Position numbers and translations under genes: made by a program. From NCBI GenBank assembly GCA_002753155.1, contig PDZW01000007.1, positions 1 through 64,000 on the forward strand: DNA of 64,000 nucleotides, read 5' to 3'. Shown piece after piece: positions 55,269-63,946 of this stretch. This DNA is from Alphaproteobacteria bacterium WMHbin7 (GTDB taxonomy: Bacteria > Pseudomonadota > Alphaproteobacteria > Rhodospirillales > WMHbin7). How positions within the stretch are numbered: position 1 is the stretch's first letter; the number at the start of each line of letters is the position of its first letter. Below the pieces are notes generated by a model that worked only from the letters and a program-made list of their open reading frames with translations, was not told the origin of the DNA and searched no databases.

Positions 55269-55634
55269 ATGGCTAAGGACCGCACCCCCCTGATCGAGCT
55301 TTACCGCCAGATGGCGGAGCTGACCCTGCCGGTTTGCGCAACCTGCCGGAATCCTTACAATTGCTGCCATCCGGCGATCTGCCTGACCGTGATCGCCTGG
55401 GCCAGGGAAAAATGGGGGGTTGAGCTAACCCCCGCCGATCATCCCCGCCTGCCCCTGATGGGACCAAAGGGCTGCATCGCTGACCCCCATCTGCGCCCGG
55501 TCTGCTCGGTGCATTGCTGCCCGATGGTGGAGCATGGCGAAAAGCCGAATGATCCCGACTGGACGCGGGCCTATGCCGAACTGCTGGCCGAGATCAAGGA
55601 GATCGAGGACCCCAAGGAACAGATCTTGGGGTGA
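55269..55634 (+). CDS. Uncharacterised cysteine-rich protein
   Basis: A roughly 121-residue protein with clustered cysteines in two groups: VCATCRNPYNCCHPAIC and CIADPHLRPVCSVHCC. The spacing suggests metal or iron-sulfur binding, but I recognise no named family. No signal peptide is visible, so it should be cytoplasmic. The ATG at 55269 or a GTG at 55263 could be the start. It is divergent from ettA and convergent with the RTX gene. Confidence 0.72.
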   Translation: MAKDRTPLIELYRQMAELTLPVCATCRNPYNCCHPAICLTVIAWAREKWGVELTPADHPRLPLMGPKGCIADPHLRPVCSVHCCPMVEHGEKPNDPDWTRAYAELLAEIKEIEDPKEQILG

Positions 55635-55638
55635 TATC

Positions 55639-58600
55639 TCAGACGAATTCGATATCACCAATGGCGATCGAAGCGTCAGCCGTGGCGATCACGGTGTAGC
55701 CTGCCACGGTGTAGTCGGCGTCATAATACAAAGTGTTCGTGGAATCGACCACAAGATAGGCAGTCTGGGTGGCGATGCCAGAGTTTGTGCCGTTGAACGC
55801 ACTGCCGATGGTAAAGAAATTTGTGTTGGTCGTCAGGTTTGAGAGCGAACCAAAGCCAGAACTGGTCAGCCTGATCTTATCGGCACCGGAGACGAAGCCG
55901 TTGACGGAGTCGTAAGAGCCGGCGGTAAAGGTGAAGGCGGCGTCGGTGAGGCTTGAGATACAGTCGCTGGTGCTGGTGTAGACGAAGGTATCGCTGCCCA
56001 GCCCGCCATACAGGGTGTCGCAGCCGCCGCCACCTTGCAGGAAGTCGGCGCCCAGCTGTCCGATCAGCGTGTCAGCACCCGAACCGCCATAGAAGGTGTC
56101 GTTGCCGGTCGTGCCGGTCAGCGTATCGTTGTTGGTGCCGCCATAGACGAGTTCGATGCTGTTGACGGTATCGGTGTAGGCCGTGCCCGAAACGGTCATC
56201 TGCGAATAGCTGTTTGCCAGATCGACGGTGACAGAGACGGTGACGGCGGAATAATCCAGCGTGTCATTGCCATCGCCGCCATAGATGGCGTCGTTGCCAA
56301 AACCGCCAAGGGTTGTTCCACCGACATTGGTGTAGGTGTCGGGAGAGATGACATCGTCGTCGGCGCCGCCATACAGGCTGTCATTGCCAGACATGCCCCT
56401 GATGGTGTCGGCCCCAGTATCGCCATAGACCACGTCGCCCTGAGCCGTGCCGGTGATGGTGTCGCCGCCGTCCAGGCCAAAAAGGATCGAGCCGATGGGG
56501 CTGGGGAAATAGCCGGCCGATGTCACCGAGGCGTCGATCACGTCGGCGGTGGAGGAGCCCGAGGCCGTGCCGGCGACGATATAGCCGTAATTGCCGGGAT
56601 TGTCGACGATGCCGCCGCTCGAACTGCTCTTCATGGCGTTGGTCAACACCACGCCCTCTGAAAGGGTGCCGGTCGAGGCCTGGATGTCCTCGATCGCGGT
56701 CGAGATCGAGATGGCCGTGTCGTAGGCGACACCAGCGACCAGCGAACCGCCGCTGGCCGACATCGGAGCCGCCGTGCCGTTGACATAACCGTCGCCGCTG
56801 GTCGAATCTTGCAAGATCAGTTTGACCAGCGCCAGATTGGTGAAGGTGATGCGGTCGCTGGTGGTGGTGCCGCTATCGGTCAGCACGTCGGCGCCGCCCA
56901 GGGCGGCCTGCGAAATCACAAAATCCGTATTGGCGCTGCCGCCCACCAGGGCATCGCTGCCCGTGGTGCCGAACAGCGTGTCGGCAAAGACCGTGGTGCT
57001 GGTGGCGGCAGAGGTGACGCCGGAATTGTCGACATAGGTGGCGAGGTTGGCGAAGGTGGTCTGAGCCGCGATTTGAGCCGCGATCTGCGCGGCCACCTGG
57101 GCCGCGATCTGGGAAGATATCTGGTCAAAACCGAAATTCCCCACGGCTCCTGCAATGCCCTGCGAAATCATTTGCTGAACATTGAAGCCGCCGGGCATGG
57201 CGCCGAAACTCATCACGCCCATCTGGTTGGTCGCACCGCTGAAAGTGCCAGCTCCGCCCGAGCCAAAGAAGCTGGTAGGGCCGAAGCCGCCGCCGGGAGC
57301 CCCGAAACCGCCCGCCGTGCCGAATCCGCCTGCAGCACCAAAGGCCGCCTGAGCCGCCGCCGCCCCAGCCGCCGCCTGTTCTGGCGTTGCGCCAAATCCG
57401 ATGGCGGTTGCAATGCCCGCCTGTGCTGCTGCGCCGAAGGCCTGCGGGGCGTTGGCTCCGCCCGCGATGGCGGTTGCTGCGGCATTGGCCGCCGCCCGGT
57501 TGGCGGCACCCGCCTGTTCAATCGTTGCCCCTTGGGCCATGGCCGCCTGTCCGGCGGCACCCATTGCGGCCAAGCCAGCCTGCGCCGCTGCCGGTCCCTG
57601 TCCTGGTCCAGCCCCCATCACCATGATGCCCGTATTGCTGACACTGCCCTGCCCCGTCGCCATGACGGCGAAGGGATTGATGTTCCCACCTCCGGCGCCT
57701 GGTGCACCCCCTGCCGCCCCGGCGGGCGGGGCAGCGGTCAGAAGTCCTACCTGCATGGCGGCCTGTCCGGCTGCCGCCAGGGCCTGCTGCGGCGGCGCCC
57801 CTTGCGACATCGCCGTGTTGAAGGCGGCCTGCACATTCATGGCGGCGGCTTGCGCCTGCTCGATGGAAGCGCCACCCGCCAAGGCCTGGTCAATCGCCAC
57901 CTGGGCCGCTGCCGAAAACATCTGCGCCGCCTGGGTCTGCTGCCCGGCAATTCCTGCTGGACCCGCCGGACCAGCCGGACCGCCCGGGGGGGTGGCCCCG
58001 ACGGCAATCAATCCAAAGGCAACGCCACCTGCCTGAGGGGCTGCTCCACCTCCCGGCTGGCCTTCGCCCTGCGCTGCCGCAGGTGCCGCCTCGCCGGGTG
58101 TTCCGGGGGCTTGTGCACCCGGGGCGCCCGGTGTGCCCGGAGCTTGCGCCCCCGCTGCACCTGGAGCTTGAGGGCCGGTTTGCGGGGCGGCTGGGCCTCC
58201 TGCCGCTGGGGCCTGTGCTGCCGGGGCCATGTTTTGAATCTGCTGAACAGCCTGCGCTGCCCCCGGCGAAGCCGAGGTGGCGGGCAGGCTGGACAGCACC
58301 TGGGCCAACGATGAACTGGCGAATTGCTGCGCCGTGAAGGAAAAGGCGGGGGGGGGTGCATTGAAGAAGCTGGTGACCATGATGGCCGAATTGGCCGTGT
58401 TGATGGTCTGGGTTCCGGCGGCGTTCGAGATGGTCACTTCGCCGACCCCGTTGGCCCCTTCCGACAGAACGGCGACGGTCAGCCCTTGAGCGGGCGTATA
58501 GCCGCCTGAACCCAGGGTGCCGCGAATGCCGATGGTGGCGACAGGGGTGCGCACCACCATGGCGTCGGGCGAGGATTTCGAAATCTGGCCTGAGACGAAG

Positions 58601-59214
58601 GAGAAGGTGCCCTGCACCAGAGAGAAGGCCGACTTGCCGGTACCCGACGAGGGGTCGAAGACCATCTGGTCCAACACCATGCGTCCTTCGCCGCCCAGCG
58701 ACATCGAGGTTTTGTCGACGAACAGCACACCGACCGAAGCCCCCTTGGCGGTCTGCATCACATCGCCCTGGAAAACGGCGTCACCCTTGTGAAGAACGCC
58801 CTTGGAGCCGTCGGCATGGATCACATTGACCGAGCCGTTCAAGGTTTCGACCTGGCCGATGGATAGGCGGGAGGCCCCGCCCGCTCCGGCCTGGGCATAT
58901 TGACCGGGAGCCATCGGGCCTGCCAGCGTCTCGGCCAGGCTGCCCGCAATCCTTGCGCCATCCTCGGCCACCAGATCGGGTGGCGAATCGGTCAGAAAAT
59001 AATCGGTGACCAGCACCTGTTCGCCATCGGGGCCGGTGATCAGAAGATCAAGCCCCTGGCGGGCATAGTCGCCCTGGGTAAGCAGGCTGGCCTTGGGCAC
59101 CTGAACCGCCCAGCCATTCTCGGGCGACACAAGATGCAGCGGTGGCGGCGCCGCTTGTGGGGTTTGTGCCGCCTTGGTCAGGGCCAAGCTTTTGGGATCG
59201 CTCTGCGCGTTCAT
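55639..59214 (-). CDS. Large FecR-domain RTX/hemolysin-type calcium-binding protein
   Basis: A 1191-residue, probably type I-secreted surface protein. A FecR-like domain lies at about residues 110-260 (GQVETLNGSVNVIHADGS, VGVLFVDKTSMSLGGEGRMVL). A long glycine/alanine/proline-rich, partly collagen-like and repeated region spans about 330-720, then a QIAAQIAAQ repeat. The C-terminal third has RTX nonapeptides such as GGFGNDAIYGGDGNDTLDY and GGSGADTLIG and a typical end without cysteine. No N-terminal signal peptide is visible, which agrees with C-terminal type I secretion. It lies downstream of, and on the same strand as, two glycosyltransferase genes. Confidence 0.88.
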   Translation of the reverse strand: MNAQSDPKSLALTKAAQTPQAAPPPLHLVSPENGWAVQVPKASLLTQGDYARQGLDLLITGPDGEQVLVTDYFLTDSPPDLVAEDGARIAGSLAETLAGPMAPGQYAQAGAGGASRLSIGQVETLNGSVNVIHADGSKGVLHKGDAVFQGDVMQTAKGASVGVLFVDKTSMSLGGEGRMVLDQMVFDPSSGTGKSAFSLVQGTFSFVSGQISKSSPDAMVVRTPVATIGIRGTLGSGGYTPAQGLTVAVLSEGANGVGEVTISNAAGTQTINTANSAIMVTSFFNAPPPAFSFTAQQFASSSLAQVLSSLPATSASPGAAQAVQQIQNMAPAAQAPAAGGPAAPQTGPQAPGAAGAQAPGTPGAPGAQAPGTPGEAAPAAAQGEGQPGGGAAPQAGGVAFGLIAVGATPPGGPAGPAGPAGIAGQQTQAAQMFSAAAQVAIDQALAGGASIEQAQAAAMNVQAAFNTAMSQGAPPQQALAAAGQAAMQVGLLTAAPPAGAAGGAPGAGGGNINPFAVMATGQGSVSNTGIMVMGAGPGQGPAAAQAGLAAMGAAGQAAMAQGATIEQAGAANRAAANAAATAIAGGANAPQAFGAAAQAGIATAIGFGATPEQAAAGAAAAQAAFGAAGGFGTAGGFGAPGGGFGPTSFFGSGGAGTFSGATNQMGVMSFGAMPGGFNVQQMISQGIAGAVGNFGFDQISSQIAAQVAAQIAAQIAAQTTFANLATYVDNSGVTSAATSTTVFADTLFGTTGSDALVGGSANTDFVISQAALGGADVLTDSGTTTSDRITFTNLALVKLILQDSTSGDGYVNGTAAPMSASGGSLVAGVAYDTAISISTAIEDIQASTGTLSEGVVLTNAMKSSSSGGIVDNPGNYGYIVAGTASGSSTADVIDASVTSAGYFPSPIGSILFGLDGGDTITGTAQGDVVYGDTGADTIRGMSGNDSLYGGADDDVISPDTYTNVGGTTLGGFGNDAIYGGDGNDTLDYSAVTVSVTVDLANSYSQMTVSGTAYTDTVNSIELVYGGTNNDTLTGTTGNDTFYGGSGADTLIGQLGADFLQGGGGCDTLYGGLGSDTFVYTSTSDCISSLTDAAFTFTAGSYDSVNGFVSGADKIRLTSSGFGSLSNLTTNTNFFTIGSAFNGTNSGIATQTAYLVVDSTNTLYYDADYTVAGYTVIATADASIAIGDIEFV
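55970..56490 (-). repeat. RTX nonapeptide repeat array in the FecR/RTX gene
   Basis: The encoded protein contains several copies of the calcium-binding pattern GGxGxDxUx (for example GDTGADTIRG, GGDGNDTLDY, GGSGADTLIG, GGLGSDTFVY). In known RTX proteins these form a beta-roll that folds on calcium binding after secretion. Confidence 0.8.
57280..58230 (-). repeat. Glycine/alanine-rich repetitive region in the FecR/RTX gene
   Basis: The translation is dominated by G, A, P and Q. It includes collagen-like GxY runs (GPAGPAGPAGIAG, APGTPGAPGAQ) and about five units of roughly 22-25 residues with a core like GA[ST]xEQA, for example QGATIEQAGAA and FGATPEQAAAG. Low-complexity coding of this kind is prone to copy-number change. 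Confidence 0.7.
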
Positions 59215-59350
59215 AACTTACCACCCATAGACGCCTGTCAACCCCCGGGCGCATTCGGACCGGGAAGATTCGAGCATCAATTATTGGATCATATTCTTAA
59301 GAAAATGCTGTGTCCAGCATCACAGGGCGTAAAAAGGTGATATACCCGCC

Positions 59351-60682
59351 CTAGTTTCTTGCGCCGTGGGCGATGCTGTTCAGTCGCTCGTAAAAGGATT
59401 TTTGCAGGGCTTCCAGGGGTGCCTGCCAGTCGCCATAGCGCGTTTGGCGAAACAGGCGCAGACTGGCATACCAGGGCGATGTTTCGCTCTCGGGCCCCCA
59501 GCGCCAGTCTGAATAATACAGCAGCATCAAGAAGGTGGGGATTCCCATGGCGCCTGCCAGATGGGCCGTGGCGGTGTCGATGGTCACCAGCAGATCAAGC
59601 TGGGCCAGCAGGGCGGCTGTATCGGCAAAATCTTGGATGGCAGGCGACAGGTCGGCGATCAGCGGGCGGGCATGAAGTTTTTCGATATCGTCCTTGCGCG
59701 GGCCAATTTGCAGGCTGACCAGCAGAACCTTGGGATCGGCCGCCAGGGGCAGCAGGCGCTCCAATTCTATCGAGCGGTCCCTGGGCGTCATCTTGCCCGC
59801 CCAGACCAGCCCCACCTTGAAGCGGTCCTGGCCGATCAGCCGAGCCTTGGGTTCCGAAACCGCTTTCAGATAGGGGGTTGCGGGCATCAGGTCATCGGTG
59901 CCAAGGCCCAGGATTCCAGGAAGGCTGAGCAGGGGCGCCCAATAATCCGCGCGCTCGATATGCGTCCCTCTGGGCACGACCCGCGCCACGCCGGGCAGGG
60001 CCTTGAACAGCCTTGCCAGTTCGGGCTGGCATTCCATCACGATGCGCGCGCCTTGAGCGGCCAGAAGCGAGACGAAGCGAGCGAACTGAAGCGCGTCGCC
60101 AAAGCCTTGTTCGTCGTGAAGGAAAAGAACTTTTCCTGCCAGAGGCTCGCCCTGCCAGCGAGGATAGGGATAGGTGCGGGGCGGACTTTTCTCAAGGCGC
60201 CAGCGGCTTTCATAGGCCGGAAAGCCGTTCTTGTAATCGTTCAGCATCATCAGGGTCAGCGCCCGGTCCCAGGCGGCTTCCGGATAATCGGGGCGAATCG
60301 ACAGAGCCTTGTCGAGGGCGCTTAGGCATTCCTTGGGGTGATTGGCATCGCGCCAGACCAGCCCCAGATTGTTCCAGTATTCAGCCGCCTCGGGCTTGAT
60401 CTCGACCGCCTTCCTGAGCACCGCCTCCGCTTCGGCCAGTCGCCCGCAATCCCTGAGCGCGTTGCCCAGATTGGACAGAGTTCCGGGATCATTGGGATGA
60501 AGCGCCAGGGCGCGCAACTGGCAGGCCAGGGCCGCCGGAGCATGGCCTTGGCTGCGTAGCGCCACCCCCATATTGCCCCAGGCCGCATGAAGCTGGGAAT
60601 CCAAGGCCAGGGCCTTGGCATAGCGTTCGATGGCGCCGTCCAAATCGCCCCGGCGCTGGCAGGCGACGGCCCCCTCCAGCAA
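59351..60682 (-). CDS. TPR protein with glycosyltransferase family 9-like domain (second)
   Basis: A 443-residue protein. Residues 1-160 are tetratricopeptide repeats (YAKALALDSQLHAAWGNMGVAL and similar), followed by a glycosyltransferase-like domain (LFLHDEQGFGDALQFARFVSLL, FKVGLVWAGKM, LLVTIDTATAHLAGAMGIPTFL). The last pattern is typical of heptosyltransferase-like GT9/GT41-related proteins. The start is TTG at 60682: there is no ATG or GTG in frame before an upstream stop. It follows the DUF6165 gene after 22 bases. Confidence 0.82.
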   Translation of the reverse strand: MLEGAVACQRRGDLDGAIERYAKALALDSQLHAAWGNMGVALRSQGHAPAALACQLRALALHPNDPGTLSNLGNALRDCGRLAEAEAVLRKAVEIKPEAAEYWNNLGLVWRDANHPKECLSALDKALSIRPDYPEAAWDRALTLMMLNDYKNGFPAYESRWRLEKSPPRTYPYPRWQGEPLAGKVLFLHDEQGFGDALQFARFVSLLAAQGARIVMECQPELARLFKALPGVARVVPRGTHIERADYWAPLLSLPGILGLGTDDLMPATPYLKAVSEPKARLIGQDRFKVGLVWAGKMTPRDRSIELERLLPLAADPKVLLVSLQIGPRKDDIEKLHARPLIADLSPAIQDFADTAALLAQLDLLVTIDTATAHLAGAMGIPTFLMLLYYSDWRWGPESETSPWYASLRLFRQTRYGDWQAPLEALQKSFYERLNSIAHGARN

Positions 60683-60704
60683 CGTCTTGGTATCCGGAAC
60701 GGAG

Positions 60705-61103
60705 TCAGTAGGGGGCGTAGGATTTCTCCTCGATCAGACGCGATCCCATCAGCAGATTGATCTCGCGCTTGAGATTGGCCCGCTCGTCATTGGTGATATA
60801 GACGGCGCGGGCCAGTTCGATGAAACGAGAGCCGAAATCCTTGGCCCGCTCGCAATCGCGGATGTCGTCCTCGATCACCCACAGGGCCTCGTTGACGGAT
60901 TTGAGCTTGGCTGTAAGCGCTGCCAGTTCCGCCGACGCCTTCATCGCCTGATCGCGCGTTTGGGCCAGGGTTGCCAGTTCGGCCCGGATATTGACCAGCT
61001 TGGCATCGTCATGGATGCGCTCGGCCTTGATTTCCAGGATGGTGATTTTGTCGATCAACTCGCCTGCGGGAATCTCGACCAGGATGGAAGCATTGTTCGT
61101 CAT
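60705..61103 (-). CDS. DUF6165 family protein
   Basis: A 132-residue protein beginning MTNNASILVEIPAGELIDKI with ITILEIKAERI, the DUF6165 pattern, and otherwise helical with coiled-coil-like heptads (LAALTAKLKSVNEALWVIEDD). The family often sits next to TPR-glycosyltransferase genes. Here it lies between two of them, overlapping the upstream one by four bases (ATGA). Function is unknown. Confidence 0.83.
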   Translation of the reverse strand: MTNNASILVEIPAGELIDKITILEIKAERIHDDAKLVNIRAELATLAQTRDQAMKASAELAALTAKLKSVNEALWVIEDDIRDCERAKDFGSRFIELARAVYITNDERANLKREINLLMGSRLIEEKSYAPY

Positions 61104-62878
61104 GGCGGCGGACTATCCGGGAAACGCCGGGCAATTGCAACAGCCAGACTTTGCACCACCCCCGACCAATCGCCGGGCGTGGTCTGGCGGAAAAGTCTCA
61201 GGCTGGGATACCAGGGGGTCGCATCGCCCGTTCTCCCCCAGCGCCAGTCCGGGGCCGAGGAGAGCATGACCCAGCCTTCAAGGCCCAAGGCACCCGCCAG
61301 ATGGGCTACGGCGGTATCCGAGGTGATGACGAGATCGAGAGTCTCAAGAAGGGCCGCCGTCTTGTCGAAATCGCCGCCGGTCATGGGGTCGGCGCCATCG
61401 CCCAGATCCTCGATGAATTCGCCCAGGCCAAGATCGAACAGGTCCTGCCTGAAAGGATCGCGCTGCAGGGACAGCCAGCGCAGTTGCGGATTGGCGCGCA
61501 CCAGACTGTCCAGGGGGGCCAGTCCGGGAGCGCGGCGCTTTTCTCCCTTGAACCCGGCATTGCCCCGCCAGACTAACCCGATTTTCGGCCCCCCCTGGCC
61601 CAGCCGGTTTTTCCAGGCCGAGACAAGGGTGGTATCGGCCTTCAGATAGGGCATGTCGGCCGGGATGGTGTCGATTCGCGTGCCCAGCCGATGGCCCAGG
61701 CTGGCCACCGCCAGCCAGGCAGCATAGGGGGGGGCGGGAGTATCTTGGGAAATCACACGGGCCTGATCTGCAAATGAACGCGCCACCAGCCCCGTCAGGC
61801 TGTCCTGGCAGCGAATGACCACCTCGACCCCGCGCCTTGCCAGAAGGGGGACATAACGCAAAAAGTGAAGTGTGTCGCCGAAGCCCTGCTCGGCTTGAAT
61901 CAATAAGGGGCCGTTTAAGGGAATCCGTCCGTCCCAGACCGGGCCGTCCAGGTGAAAGCCCTGCATGTCCTTCAAGGTGAACCGGCCCTCCCAACCTTCC
62001 CATCCCCGCTCGTAATCGCCCATCAACAAATGGGCAAAGCCCCGGTTGAAGCGGGCATTGGCCAATTCCGGCTTAAGCTCCAGCGCCTGGTCATAGGAGC
62101 GCAGCGCCGCCTCGATCTGCCCCAGGCCCAAGAGCACATTGCCCAGATTGCCCGCCGCCTCGGCATAGGTCGGCTTCAAAGTGAGTGCTTGTTCGAAGGC
62201 TGCCTTGGCTTCCACCGCGCGTTCAAGATCGTTCAGCACGACGCCCCGGTTGTTGTGGGCCTCGGGCGAGGAAAAATCGATTCGCAAGGCCGCTTCCAGG
62301 GATGCCAGCGCGTCTTCAAGTTTCCCCACTTCCTTGAAGGCGCCAGCCCGGCCCAGATGCAGATCGATGCGCTGGGGGGCGGCGGCAACGGCGACGTCAT
62401 AGGCCGCCAGGGCTTCCTCGAAGCGCCCGGTGGCTTTCAGCAAAAGGGCCAGATTGCCCAGGATGCCGGGATCGCCCGGCTTTAGCGCCAGGGCCTCCAT
62501 ATAGGCCAACTCGCCCTCGGCGAACTGGCCCAGCTCCTGAAGTGCCGCTCCCAGATTAAGGCGTACGTCCGGGTAATCGGCACCCAGACGCAAGGCCAGA
62601 CGATAGGCGGAAACGGCGCCGCGCCAATTGCCCAGGGATTGGCGGGCAACACCCAGATTATAGGCGGCGTCGGCATGTCCGGGCGAGAGCGAAAGCACAC
62701 GGGCCAAATGGGTTTCGGCCTCAGCAGCGCGGCCAAGCTGAACCAGCAGCACACCCAGAAGATACTGAACATCCGCCCTCTCGGGCGCATGCGCCGCCAT
62801 GCCCCGATAGGCCTGTTCCGCCTCGGCCAATCGCCCCGTCTGGTGCCATTGGAAGGCGCGCGCGAGTTCTTCCGTCAT
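61100..62878 (-). CDS. TPR protein with glycosyltransferase family 9-like domain (first)
   Basis: A 592-residue protein with about nine tetratricopeptide repeats in its N-terminal half (WHQTGRLAEAEQAYRGMAA and successive 34-residue units) and a C-terminal glycosyltransferase-like domain (LLIQAEQGFGDTLHFLRYVPLL, IGLVWRGNAGFKGEKRRA, LVITSDTAVAHLAGALGLEGW). It is similar in plan to the shorter protein at 59351-60682. The start is ATG at 62878, or ATG at 62893. Acceptor is unknown; surface proteins or polysaccharides are typical for such enzymes. Confidence 0.83.
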   Translation of the reverse strand: MTEELARAFQWHQTGRLAEAEQAYRGMAAHAPERADVQYLLGVLLVQLGRAAEAETHLARVLSLSPGHADAAYNLGVARQSLGNWRGAVSAYRLALRLGADYPDVRLNLGAALQELGQFAEGELAYMEALALKPGDPGILGNLALLLKATGRFEEALAAYDVAVAAAPQRIDLHLGRAGAFKEVGKLEDALASLEAALRIDFSSPEAHNNRGVVLNDLERAVEAKAAFEQALTLKPTYAEAAGNLGNVLLGLGQIEAALRSYDQALELKPELANARFNRGFAHLLMGDYERGWEGWEGRFTLKDMQGFHLDGPVWDGRIPLNGPLLIQAEQGFGDTLHFLRYVPLLARRGVEVVIRCQDSLTGLVARSFADQARVISQDTPAPPYAAWLAVASLGHRLGTRIDTIPADMPYLKADTTLVSAWKNRLGQGGPKIGLVWRGNAGFKGEKRRAPGLAPLDSLVRANPQLRWLSLQRDPFRQDLFDLGLGEFIEDLGDGADPMTGGDFDKTAALLETLDLVITSDTAVAHLAGALGLEGWVMLSSAPDWRWGRTGDATPWYPSLRLFRQTTPGDWSGVVQSLAVAIARRFPDSPPP

Positions 62879-62992
62879 GCTCCCCCGAAACATGGGCTAA
62901 AATCAAAGCCGACTTTCCGCCGCTCGATCCATGCTCAGGGGATCATGCCTGAAATTGTCACCTTCTTGTACCCCCGCAATATTCAGGCCCAT

Positions 62993-63002
62993 GGGGGGGG
63001 GG
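62993..63002. repeat. Ten-G homopolymer
   Basis: An uninterrupted run of ten G upstream of sdhC, in a non-coding stretch of about 258 bases. Such runs can vary in length by slippage. Confidence 0.9.
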
Positions 63003-63081
63003 CGGGGGCAGGGCAAGCGAGCGTTATCGCAGATTCAGTAGCGGGTAGGGCATAGCCTGCCTTCCCGGGTGGTAGTTGGCG

Positions 63082-63108
63082 TTGACTTCGCGTTTGCGAA
63101 GGGATAAA
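63082..63108 (+). promoter_or_regulatory. Possible sigma-70 promoter upstream of sdhCDA
   Basis: A -35 like TTGACT (63082-63087) and a -10 like GATAAA (63103-63108) are spaced 15 bp apart, about 30 bp before the sdhC ATG. Position and order fit the sdh operon. The spacing is short, so the call is weak. Confidence 0.35.
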
Positions 63109-63136
63109 CCTGACTCCTGCCCAGAGAAGCTTGCCG

Positions 63137-63544
63137 ATGTCTAATGAGGCCAGAAATCCGATGCCCAGCCCCACCCGGCCCCTGTCGCCCCACTTGCAGG
63201 TCTACAAGCCGCAAATTACGAGCCTTTTGTCGATTCTGCACCGCCTGACCGGGGTTGCGCTGGCCGGGGGCCTGCTGATCTTCGCCTGGGCGCTGGGGGC
63301 TGCCGCCTATGGCCCCGACTCCTACGAGACTGTTCGGGCCATTCTTGGCTCCTGGTTTGGCCGTCTGGTGCTGTTTTGCTGGTCGGCAGCCCTGTTCTAT
63401 CATCTGTGCAACGGCATCCGGCATCTGTTCTGGGATTTCGGCTATGGCTTTGCGAACGACCAAGTCACCAAGTCGGGCTATGCCGTGCTGGCGGGTACCG
63501 CGTTCTTGACCCTGGCGGCCTGGGCCGCCGCTCTGGCCGGTTAG
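63137..63544 (+). CDS. sdhC: Succinate dehydrogenase cytochrome b556 subunit
   Basis: A 135-residue membrane anchor of complex II. RPLSPHLQVYKPQITSLLS and the helix with heme-ligand histidine (LFYHLCNGIRHLFWD) are characteristic, with three hydrophobic helices. The ATG at 63137 is chosen over an in-frame TTG at 63131. It starts the sdhCDA(B) operon. Confidence 0.95.
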   Translation: MSNEARNPMPSPTRPLSPHLQVYKPQITSLLSILHRLTGVALAGGLLIFAWALGAAAYGPDSYETVRAILGSWFGRLVLFCWSAALFYHLCNGIRHLFWDFGYGFANDQVTKSGYAVLAGTAFLTLAAWAAALAG

Positions 63545-63550
63545 GGGGCG

Positions 63551-63940
63551 ATGAAAATGACTGTCATGCGCTCTCCTCTGGGACGTGCCCGCGGCCTTGG
63601 TTCCGCCAAAAGCGGGTTGGCCTCCTTTCTGGCCCTCAGAATTACCGCGATCGCTCTGGTGCCGCTTCTGCTTTGGTTCGTGACGGCGGTCATTCGCCTG
63701 TCGGGGGCCGATCATGACGGCCTGCGCAACTTCTTGGGCGAGCCCGGAAATGCCGCAGCCTTCGTGCTTTTGATTCTGGCGGCGTTTCATCATGCCCAAC
63801 TGGGCATACAGGAAGTCATCGTCGATTACGTCCATGGCAAAGCGGCCCAAACTGCGCTGCTGTTGGGTGTTCGATTTCTCGCAGCGCTGATGGCGGTGTT
63901 CCTGGTGCTGTCCGTCATCAAGCTTGGTTTCGGAGTTTAG
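63551..63940 (+). CDS. sdhD: Succinate dehydrogenase membrane anchor subunit
   Basis: A 129-residue membrane anchor of complex II. GSAKSGLASFLALRITAIALVPLL and FHHAQLGIQEVIVDYVHGK, with the heme-ligand histidine, are typical of alphaproteobacterial SdhD, with three predicted helices. It follows sdhC after six bases and precedes sdhA by six bases. Confidence 0.95.
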   Translation: MKMTVMRSPLGRARGLGSAKSGLASFLALRITAIALVPLLLWFVTAVIRLSGADHDGLRNFLGEPGNAAAFVLLILAAFHHAQLGIQEVIVDYVHGKAAQTALLLGVRFLAALMAVFLVLSVIKLGFGV

Positions 63941-63946
63941 TCGCCC

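Noticed and set aside
54008-55276. Open frame of about 422 codons antisense to ettA
   Set aside because: EttA motifs prove the minus-strand reading; the plus-strand frame has no domain or ribosome-binding site.
56809-58314. Open frame of about 501 codons antisense to the RTX gene
   Set aside because: It arises from the repeated GC-rich sequence; its arginine- and cysteine-rich translation matches nothing known.
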